NCBI GenBank assembly: GCA_024304875.1
Contig: JAMWZF010000205.1
Location: 1 to 5,775, forward strand
DNA: 5,775 nt
From: Paracoccaceae bacterium
Lineage (GTDB): Bacteria; Pseudomonadota; Alphaproteobacteria; Rhodobacterales; Rhodobacteraceae
Reading direction: 5' to 3'
The notes under the pieces were generated by a model, which was given only the letters and a program-made list of their open reading frames with translations, had not been told where the DNA came from and made no database searches. The translations under genes and the position numbers were made by a program. This document shows, piece by piece, positions 1-5,775 of this stretch. Numbering within the stretch: position 1 is the first letter of the stretch; the number at the start of each line of letters is the position of its first letter.

Positions 1-29
1 CTGACACCCGACCGCCCGGCCCGCCGCCC

Positions 30-2498
30 ATGCCGATGGACATAGATCCCGCCTTCCGGAACGCCGGGGCCAAGGCCAGGGCCCGCCGCCAGAAACGCAA
101 TACGATGCGCGCGATCATCGCGATCGGCAGCTTCCTTGGCGTGGTCGCCGTCGGCGCCGGGGTCTACGTCCTCGCCTTCGTGGTCGACTGGGGCAGCGGA
201 ACGGACGAGCCGATGCCGACCCTCGCCGATGGCGGAACCGAGACGACGGTCGAACCGGATCCCTTCGAGCAGGTGGAGGGCGGTACCGACGACGAGGATT
301 TCGCCATGGTCCAGACCGAGGGCAGCGCCGAGATGGCGATCTCGGTCCCACCGTCGGCCGATGCCTTCCTGAACCTGCGCAAGGACCCGATGGTCCTGCG
401 GCTGGAACAATCCGAGGCCTCGGAGGAGAATACGCTCTCCGGCCCTCTCGGTCTCGATCAGCGGCGGGTCGGCGCGGCGAGCCCCGACCGGCTGACCCTT
501 CTGACCGACGACCTGGTGATCCAGGAAACCCGGCTGGTCACCACCATCCCCTCCTCGGCCGAGGACCTGGCGTTCTTCCAGGCCCAGCGCAGCCAGGGCA
601 TCGCCGAGATGGCCGAGCAGCAGGCCGCCGCCACCCAGCAGGCTTTCACCGGCGAGGTCGGCGAGGGGCAGGAGATCACCGTCGACGGCGACGACGGCTC
701 CTGGGGCGCGCTGATCGACACCGGCATGGGCGATGCGCCCCAGACCGACGAGGCGACCTATGTCGAGACGGTCATCGAGAACAACACCTCCTCGGCCTTC
801 ACCCTGCGCGAGAGCCAGCGCTTCCCGCTTTACGAGGACACGGTCGTGGTGATCCGGACCGAGCGCGAACTGACCGAGGTGCTGACCTCGAACGGCTTCG
901 GCAGCGCCGACGCCGAGCGGATCACCGAGGGGGTGGAGCGGGTCCTGTCCCTGCCCACCACGCTGGACCCCGGCAGCCTCGTCGCGATCCGCACCAAGCC
1001 GGACGTTACCGGCGAGACGATGACCCAGATGGCGATCTACGGGCCGGACGGCTACCTCGGCTCGATGGCGCAGACCGGCCTCGGCCGCTTCGCCCCCGCC
1101 GCCGACCCCTGGATCGAGGAGGATCTGCTCGAATTGTCCGGCGACCAGCGGCAGGAGGCCGCATCGATGGGCGAGATCCGCCTGATCGACGCGATCTACT
1201 CCGCCGCGATCCGCAACGGCCTGCCCACGACCCTGGTGGGCGAGCTGATCGTGATGATGTCGCAGCAGAACGACCTCGACCGCTTTGCCGCCGTGGGGGA
1301 CAAGGTCACGATCCTCTATGGCACCCGCGAGGTGAACGAAGGCCAGGGGCCGGGCCGGGTGCTCTTTGCCGGGGTCGACGGGCCCTCGGGAACCATCGAC
1401 TGCTACGTCACTTTCGACGAGGAGGCGGGCACCTGGGGCTGCTTCGACTTCAGCGCCACGGGCGGCGGATCGGGCGGCCTGGTGATCCCGGTGGCGGGGA
1501 CCAAGACCTCGGACTTCGGGCCCCGCTTCCACCCGATCCTCAAGCAGATGCGCAACCACAACGGCGTCGACTGGGCCGCGCCCACAGGCACCCCCATCGT
1601 CTCGGCCCTGCCGGGCGAGATCGAATACGCCGGCCCCGGCGGCGGCTACGGCAACGTGGTCTATGTCAAGCACGAGGGCGGCCTTCAGACGCGCTACGCC
1701 CACATGAACGCCTATTCCGACCTCGGGCGCGGCGTCGGCAACCGGGTGAACGCGGGCGACGTGATCGGCTACGTCGGCACCACCGGCCGGTCCACCGGCC
1801 CGCACCTGCACTTCGAGCTCTGGCAGAACGGCACCCCCATCGACCCGCTGACCTTTACCGGAAGCGTCGGCAGCGGCCCGGCCGGGGGCTATTCCGACGG
1901 CGGCCAGCCGGGGTCCGACGCCGTCGAGGCGCTGGTGAACCAGATCATCGCGGTGGAATCCGCCGGCAACGCCAACGCCCGCAACCCGCTGTCGACCGCC
2001 ACCGGCCTCGGCCAGTTCATCGAGAGCACCTGGATCCGGATGATGCAGACCTACCGGCCCGACCTCGTCGCCTCGATGTCGCGCCAGCAGCTTCTGAACC
2101 TGCGGACCGACCCGGCCCTGTCGCGCGAGATGGTCCGCAACCTCGCCCGCGAGAACGAGGCCTTCCTGCGGGCGCGGGGCCACACGATCACGCCGGGGCG
2201 GCTCTACCTCGCCCACTTCCTCGGACCGGGCGGGGCGCATACCTCGCTCTCGGCGCCCGGCAACCTCATGGTCATCGACGTGATGGGCGCCAGCGTGGTC
2301 GGCGCGAACCCCTTCCTGCGGGGGCAGACCAATGCCGACATGTGGGCCTGGTCGGACCGCAAGATGGGCAACACCAGCGCCTCCGCCGCCAGCTACGCCC
2401 CGGTCGTCACCGTGCGCGCGATCCCGCCCGAGGTGCAGGAGTTCAAGGACCTGGTGGACGCCATGCTGGGGCGGGAGGAGGACGGGGCCGAGGAGTAG
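30..2498 (+). CDS. Membrane-anchored bifunctional peptidoglycan hydrolase: M23 zinc endopeptidase plus lytic-transglycosylase-like domain
   Basis: The 822-residue protein should cut peptide cross-links through its M23 domain and glycan strands through its transglycosylase-like domain, on the periplasmic side of the inner membrane. Residues 1-27 are basic and cytoplasmic; about 28-52 form one membrane segment (type II anchor); 53-110 are acidic linker. Residues about 270-345 and 378-475 resemble the N-terminal regions of MepM/YebA-type M23 proteins, and the only two cysteines (C458, C471) could form a disulfide. The M23 domain (about 484-608) has all expected residues: H510 and D514 (HNGVD), H558 (YAHM), H592 and H594 (HLHFE). 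The transglycosylase-like domain (about 629-735) has probable catalytic E643 (VESAGN), a GLGQF motif and YLAHFLG. The first ATG has no clear Shine-Dalgarno and the frame is open to the left edge, so the start is uncertain; a TGA at 2-4 in another frame might end an upstream gene. It converges on the tssH/LysM pair. A role in T6SS assembly is inferred from position only; a housekeeping hydrolase is the alternative. Confidence 0.88.
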   Translation: MPMDIDPAFRNAGAKARARRQKRNTMRAIIAIGSFLGVVAVGAGVYVLAFVVDWGSGTDEPMPTLADGGTETTVEPDPFEQVEGGTDDEDFAMVQTEGSAEMAISVPPSADAFLNLRKDPMVLRLEQSEASEENTLSGPLGLDQRRVGAASPDRLTLLTDDLVIQETRLVTTIPSSAEDLAFFQAQRSQGIAEMAEQQAAATQQAFTGEVGEGQEITVDGDDGSWGALIDTGMGDAPQTDEATYVETVIENNTSSAFTLRESQRFPLYEDTVVVIRTERELTEVLTSNGFGSADAERITEGVERVLSLPTTLDPGSLVAIRTKPDVTGETMTQMAIYGPDGYLGSMAQTGLGRFAPAADPWIEEDLLELSGDQRQEAASMGEIRLIDAIYSAAIRNGLPTTLVGELIVMMSQQNDLDRFAAVGDKVTILYGTREVNEGQGPGRVLFAGVDGPSGTIDCYVTFDEEAGTWGCFDFSATGGGSGGLVIPVAGTKTSDFGPRFHPILKQMRNHNGVDWAAPTGTPIVSALPGEIEYAGPGGGYGNVVYVKHEGGLQTRYAHMNAYSDLGRGVGNRVNAGDVIGYVGTTGRSTGPHLHFELWQNGTPIDPLTFTGSVGSGPAGGYSDGGQPGSDAVEALVNQIIAVESAGNANARNPLSTATGLGQFIESTWIRMMQTYRPDLVASMSRQQLLNLRTDPALSREMVRNLARENEAFLRARGHTITPGRLYLAHFLGPGGAHTSLSAPGNLMVIDVMGASVVGANPFLRGQTNADMWAWSDRKMGNTSASAASYAPVVTVRAIPPEVQEFKDLVDAMLGREEDGAEE

Positions 2499-2504
2499 GC
2501 CCTA
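2496..2504. other. Tail-to-tail gene junction with a 3-base gap
   Basis: The TAG stop of the hydrolase gene (2496-2498, + strand) and the TAG stop of the LysM gene (2504-2502, - strand) are separated only by GCC. The two stops make a small dyad, TAGG-C-CCTA, whose one-base centre is too short for a hairpin. A GGGGC/GCCCC pair at 2484-2488 and 2511-2515 encloses 22 bases and has no T tract, so no convincing intrinsic terminator separates the convergent transcripts. Their 3' ends probably overlap. Confidence 0.75.
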
Positions 2505-3473
2505 GAACTTGCCCCAGATCCGGTCGAGGAGGGTCTTCTGGCGGACGCCGGCCTCGTCGAAAAGCGTCTCCTGCTGCACGTGCTTGCCCACGATCTCGGC
2601 GGTGACGCCGCCGGCGACCCCGACCGCGGCCATCCCGGCGATGGCAAGCCAGCCGGTCGGCGTGCCGACCAGAAAGACCGCGAGGGCGACGGCGCCGACC
2701 GACCCGGCCGTCGACGCGACGCTGTCCAGCAGGATCACCGTCCGCTCCTCGTCGGTGGCGGCCGTCTTGATCTGGTAGCCGGTCATCCCGAGGTCGGCGA
2801 CCTTGAGAACGACGAAGGCGTTCTTGCCCTGCCTGGCGACCTTCGCGATCCGCGACAGCCGGTCGATCTCGTCGATGTGCCGGTGAAGCCGCACCTTGGC
2901 GTGGCGGTCGACCCGCAGAACCTCGCGCGTCCTCTTGCCCGGCGTGATCAGCTGGCGCAGGCTCCCCAGCCTGGCATCGGCATGGCCGATCGCAACCCGG
3001 CGCCGGTGGTCGTACTGGTTCCGGGTCAGGGTGCCCGCCTTCATCTGGTAGTAGCTCAGCCCCACCTTGCGGACGTCGTGAACCGCGCCGTCGGCGGCCC
3101 GGTAGACCCAGCCGGTGAATTCTTCTCCGAGCCCGCTGATGGCCGAGGTCATGACCTTGTCGGCGTCCAGCATCCCCATGAACGACAGGGCGGCAGGATC
3201 GGCCCGGTTGAGCGCATCCGCCACCGGATCGACGCGGCAGACTATCTGGTCGGCCGGGGTCGGCGGCGTGACGGGCGGCCAGGTCCGGGGCATCGCGATT
3301 GCCTGGCCCGGCACGATCAGGTCGGGATTGTTCAGCGGCGGGTTGAGCCGCTGCAACTCGGCCACCAGCGTCGCCCGGTGCTGGGTCGCCACGCCGGCGC
3401 CGTAGACCTCGTTCATCAGGGCGTAGAGGGTATCGCCCGGAGTCACCCGGATATAGCTCAGATCTTGCGACAT
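2502..3473 (-). CDS. LysM-domain protein with C-terminal glycine-rich hydrophobic hairpin; unknown function, T6SS-linked
   Basis: The product has 323 residues from the ATG at 3473. A GTG one codon upstream (3476) is also in frame, but the ATG lies 7 bases from a good AGGAG and is preferred. Residues about 6-62 form a LysM domain: it begins YIRVTPGDTLYALMNEVYG, has a central NPPLNNPD and ends LIVPGQAIAMP. This fold usually binds peptidoglycan N-acetylglucosamine. Residues 64-74 are a proline-rich linker (PPVTPPTP). Residues about 150-217 are strongly basic and helical-looking. Two hydrophobic, Gly/Ala-rich stretches (about 246-269 and 273-296) flank a GTPTGW turn, like a membrane-inserting hairpin or glycine zipper; the last 27 residues are charged. 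There is no signal peptide, so the LysM domain could reach the wall only by a non-Sec route such as the T6SS. The gene follows tssH by 10 bases and is probably co-transcribed with it. It could be a pore-forming effector, a tube or baseplate adaptor, or an accessory protein. I do not recognise the C-terminal family, and no immunity gene lies in the gap downstream. Confidence 0.85.
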   Translation of the reverse strand: MSQDLSYIRVTPGDTLYALMNEVYGAGVATQHRATLVAELQRLNPPLNNPDLIVPGQAIAMPRTWPPVTPPTPADQIVCRVDPVADALNRADPAALSFMGMLDADKVMTSAISGLGEEFTGWVYRAADGAVHDVRKVGLSYYQMKAGTLTRNQYDHRRRVAIGHADARLGSLRQLITPGKRTREVLRVDRHAKVRLHRHIDEIDRLSRIAKVARQGKNAFVVLKVADLGMTGYQIKTAATDEERTVILLDSVASTAGSVGAVALAVFLVGTPTGWLAIAGMAAVGVAGGVTAEIVGKHVQQETLFDEAGVRQKTLLDRIWGKF

Positions 3474-3480
3474 CACGCTT

Positions 3481-3485
3481 CTCCT
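3481..3485 (-). promoter_or_regulatory. Shine-Dalgarno of the LysM gene, overlapping the tssH stop codon
   Basis: On the - strand the sequence reads TAGGAGAAGCGTGATG. AGGAG lies 7 bases before the ATG at 3473, and its first two bases are the last two of the tssH TAG stop (3486-3484). The spacing favours the ATG over the adjacent GTG, which would sit only 4 bases away. Ribosomes ending tssH would stop on this site, so translational coupling is likely. Confidence 0.75.
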
Positions 3486-5775
3486 ACGCGAACTCGTAGG
3501 CGTACCTGTCGCCCTCGACCTTGACCGTCACGTCCTTGAACTCGCCCCCCGTGACCATCCGATTCAGCACCTCGCGGGAAAGATCCGGCAGGATCGAGTT
3601 GGTGATGATGTTGTCGATCATCCGGCCGCCCGAATCCGGGTCCTGGCACTTGGACACGATGTCCTGCACCACCTCGTCCGGGATCGTCAGGTTCGCGCCG
3701 TGCGAAGCCTTCATCCGCTTCTGCACCGACTTCAGCTTCAGCTTGGTGATGTCGGTCAGGGCCTCCCTGCCCAGCGGGAAGTAGGGGATCGACACGAGGC
3801 GACCGATGAGGGCCGGCGGGAAGACCTCGAGCTGGTAGGGCCGCAGCGCGGCGGCCAGGGCGTCGACGTCGGGCTTGGTCTCGCCGTTCCTGCTCATCTC
3901 CATGATGACGTCCGTGCCGACGTTCGAGGTCAGCAGGATCAGGCAGTTCTTGAAATTGATCGGCCGGCCGTTGCCGTCCTCCATGATCCCCTTGTCGAAG
4001 ACCTGGAAGAAGAGCTCGTGGATGTCGCCGTGGGCCTTCTCCACCTCGTCCAGCAGGACGACGGAATAGGGCTTGCGCCGGACCGCCTCGGTCAGCCGCC
4101 CGCCCTCGCCGTAGCCGACGTAGCCCGGAGGCGCGCCCTTGAGGAGCGACACCGAATGGGCCTCCTGGAACTCCGACATGTTGATGGTGATGATGTTCTG
4201 CTCACCGCCATACAGGCTCTCGGCCAGGGCCAGGGCGGTCTCGGTCTTGCCGACGCCCGAGGGGCCGCAGAGCATGAAGACGCCGATCGGCTTCTCGGGG
4301 TTGCCGAGGCCGGCGCGGGAGGTCTCGATCCGCTTGGCGATGGTGGTCAGGCCGTGGTCCTGGCCGATGACCCGCTCCTTCAGCGTATCGGCAAGGGTCA
4401 GGATCTGGGTCAGCTCGTCCTGCACCATCCGGCCGGCGGGGATGCCGGTCCAGTCCGAGATGATGGTGGCGACGGACTGCGCGTCGACATGGGCATAGAC
4501 CATGCGGTCGTCGGGGTCGCGCCCTTCCAGCTGGGCCATCAGCTCGTGCATCCGGGCGCGGGCGGCTTCGGGGTCGTCCGACAGGGCGTGGGCCTCGTCC
4601 ACCGGGGCGCCCTCGGCCGCCTCGGCCTCTGCTGGGTCGCGGGCGTCCAGCACCTCTTCGGCCTCCTTGCCGGTGGCCTCCGCCACCTGCTTGCGCAGGT
4701 CGAGGATCTGGTCGACCAGCGCCTTCTCGGCCTCGTACATCTCGGTGAACTTCGCGAGGTCGGCCTCGTGCTCGGCCCGGCGCTCCTTCAGTTCCGCAAC
4801 GCGGTCGTCGTTGCTCTCGCCCAGCTCCTTGCCGCCCTCGATGCCGGAAATCTCGCTGTCGATGCTGGCGATCGCGGCGCGCAGGTCCTCGATCCGGGCG
4901 GGGGTGGAGGACTGGGACACGGCGACCCGGGCGCAGGCGGTGTCGAGCAGGGACACGGCCTTGTCCGGCAGTTGCCGGGCGGGGATGTAGCGGGCCGAGA
5001 GGTTCACGGCGGTGACGATCGCCTCGTCGGAGATGCGGACCTTGTGGTGCTCTTCCATCGGGCCAAGGATGCCGCGCAGCATGTAGCAGCACTTCTCGAT
5101 GTCGGGCTCGTCCACCTGCACCGGCTGGAAGCGGCGGGTCAGGGCCGGGTCCTTCTCGAAGTACTTGGCGTATTCGGACCACGTCGTCGCGGCCACGGTG
5201 CGCAGGGTGCCGCGGGCGAGGGCCGGTTTCAGCAGGTTCGCCGCGTCCCCGGTCCCGGCGGAGCCACCGGCACCGATCAGGGTATGGGCCTCGTCGATGA
5301 AGAGGATGATCGGCGTGGGGCTGGACTGCACCTCGTCGATCACGGACTTCAGCCGCTGCTCGAACTCGCCCTTCATCGAGGCGCCGGCCTGCATGGCCTG
5401 GATGTCCAGCTCGAACAGGCGGGTGCCCTTCAGCTTGGGCGGGCCCCCCCCTGCCGCAAGGCGCTGGGCGAAGCCTTCGACCACGGCCGTCTTGCCCACC
5501 CCGGCCTCGCCGGTGAGGATCGGGTTGTTCTGGCGGCGGCGCAGCAGGACGTCGATGATCTGGCGGATCTCGTCGTCCCGGCCCTTGATCGGGTCCATGT
5601 TCTTGACGTTGGCGATCATGTCCTTGGCAAAGCGGCCGAGGGGCGAGGCGCCGGTGCCGACGCCATCGGCCTCGCCCGCCGCGCCGCCCGAGGACGCGCC
5701 CGAGCCGATGCCCGACCCGTCCATCGGGCGCATCGTCTCTTCCTCGCTTTCCTTCCACATCGACCTGCTTTCCCC
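3484..5775 (-). CDS. tssH: Type VI secretion ATPase TssH/ClpV, 5' end probably beyond the window
   Basis: TssH (ClpV) is a hexameric AAA+ unfoldase that takes apart contracted TssB/TssC sheaths so that the T6SS can refire. Numbering is from the first in-window ATG (5760; 758 residues). D1 has Walker A GEAGVGKT (84-91), Walker B IILFIDE (151-157) and arginine-finger region LTRRF (207-211). The D1 pore-loop region reads AGASMKGEFEQRL, with MKG where ClpB has a tyrosine-containing YRG; this and VSQSSTPARIEDL (281-293) are typical of TssH. A coiled-coil middle domain spans about 289-425. D2 has Walker A GPSGVGKT (499-506), pore loop GYVGYGEGG (546-554), Walker B VVLLDE (567-572), sensor-1 LLTSN (609-613), a probable arginine finger R654 and sensor-2 GGR (711-713). 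ClpV proteins are usually about 850-900 residues with an N-terminal Clp_N domain that is absent here. The frame stays open to 5775 and begins with a Gly/Ser/Ala-rich linker (14-39), so the gene probably starts outside the window. The LysM gene follows by 10 bases. Confidence 0.93.
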   Translation of the reverse strand, partial: GESRSMWKESEEETMRPMDGSGIGSGASSGGAAGEADGVGTGASPLGRFAKDMIANVKNMDPIKGRDDEIRQIIDVLLRRRQNNPILTGEAGVGKTAVVEGFAQRLAAGGGPPKLKGTRLFELDIQAMQAGASMKGEFEQRLKSVIDEVQSSPTPIILFIDEAHTLIGAGGSAGTGDAANLLKPALARGTLRTVAATTWSEYAKYFEKDPALTRRFQPVQVDEPDIEKCCYMLRGILGPMEEHHKVRISDEAIVTAVNLSARYIPARQLPDKAVSLLDTACARVAVSQSSTPARIEDLRAAIASIDSEISGIEGGKELGESNDDRVAELKERRAEHEADLAKFTEMYEAEKALVDQILDLRKQVAEATGKEAEEVLDARDPAEAEAAEGAPVDEAHALSDDPEAARARMHELMAQLEGRDPDDRMVYAHVDAQSVATIISDWTGIPAGRMVQDELTQILTLADTLKERVIGQDHGLTTIAKRIETSRAGLGNPEKPIGVFMLCGPSGVGKTETALALAESLYGGEQNIITINMSEFQEAHSVSLLKGAPPGYVGYGEGGRLTEAVRRKPYSVVLLDEVEKAHGDIHELFFQVFDKGIMEDGNGRPINFKNCLILLTSNVGTDVIMEMSRNGETKPDVDALAAALRPYQLEVFPPALIGRLVSIPYFPLGREALTDITKLKLKSVQKRMKASHGANLTIPDEVVQDIVSKCQDPDSGGRMIDNIITNSILPDLSREVLNRMVTGGEFKDVTVKVEGDRYAYEFA
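5444..5451. repeat. Eight-base C/G homopolymer within tssH
   Basis: A run of eight C on the + strand (G8 in the coding strand) lies in codons of the AAGGGPP stretch, between D1 Walker A and the D1 pore loop. The frame is intact on both sides. Runs this long are prone to slippage and to sequencing error; no evidence of phase variation is visible. Confidence 0.5.
5731..5745 (-). promoter_or_regulatory. Possible internal ribosome binding site and start inside tssH
   Basis: On the - strand GAGGA (5745-5741) lies 7 bases upstream of an in-frame ATG (5733-5731, Met10 from the first in-window ATG). It is a better-spaced site than the one before the ATG at 5760, where an AGG lies only 3 bases away. 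The start falls just before the glycine-rich linker leading to D1, so initiation here would give TssH without its N-domain. The GAGGA may simply reflect glutamate codons, so use of the site is unproven. Confidence 0.35.

Noticed and set aside
2..4. TGA at the left edge as the stop of an upstream gene
   Set aside because: Only one upstream base is available, so no coding frame can be supported; it is mentioned only as a possibility in the hydrolase entry.
1783..1802. Repeated ACCGGCC units suggesting a direct repeat or operator
   Set aside because: They encode the conserved M23 motif around TGRSTGPHLH and follow from GC-rich Thr-Gly codons.
2484..2515. GGGGC/GCCCC inverted pair at the convergent junction as a terminator
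   Set aside because: The stem is only 5 bp, the loop is 22 bases and there is no T tract on either strand.
2580..3524. Long + strand open frame (314 codons) opposite the LysM gene
   Set aside because: It is the antisense shadow of the LysM gene and the 3' end of tssH. Its Gly/Arg/Asp/His-rich translation has no recognisable domain, whereas the - strand frame encodes a clear LysM domain with a good Shine-Dalgarno.
4139..4990. + strand open frames opposite the tssH middle region
   Set aside because: They are Ser/Ala/Arg-rich antisense shadows of conserved tssH codons, with no domain and no ribosome binding site noticed.
4202..5758. Long - strand open frame (518 codons) overlapping tssH in another frame
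   Set aside because: The translation is Arg/Pro/Gly-rich and low in complexity, as expected from a shifted frame of a high-GC gene; the overlapping tssH frame has every AAA+ motif.

Overview
The window is high-GC DNA with strong third-position G/C bias. It is almost fully coding, with three genes and only 3 and 10 bases between them. Protein style and gene content suggest an alphaproteobacterium, probably of the Rhodobacteraceae type; this is an inference from composition and family resemblance, not from a marker gene. The ClpV-type ATPase places the window at one edge of a type VI secretion system (T6SS) locus.

Left part (30-2498, + strand): a membrane-anchored, bifunctional peptidoglycan hydrolase. 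It has a MepM/YebA-like periplasmic stalk, a complete M23 zinc endopeptidase domain and a C-terminal lytic-transglycosylase-like domain. Middle (2502-3473, - strand): a small protein with an N-terminal LysM domain, a proline-rich linker, a basic central region and a C-terminal glycine-rich hydrophobic hairpin. It has no signal peptide and belongs to no family I can name. Right part (3484 to the right edge, - strand): TssH/ClpV, the AAA+ ATPase that recycles contracted T6SS sheaths. Both ATPase modules are intact, but the N-terminal domain is not in the window and the frame is open to the edge.

tssH and the LysM gene form a tight co-directional pair: the Shine-Dalgarno of the LysM gene overlaps the tssH stop region. 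The hydrolase gene converges on this pair stop-to-stop with a 3-base gap and no visible terminator. A coherent but unproven reading is that TssH powers sheath recycling, the hydrolase opens the cell wall locally for assembly of the trans-envelope machine, and the LysM/hydrophobic-hairpin protein is a T6SS cargo or a wall- or tube-binding accessory part. No RNA genes, mobile elements, CRISPR arrays or promoters were seen, and no stretch longer than 30 bases lies outside a gene.
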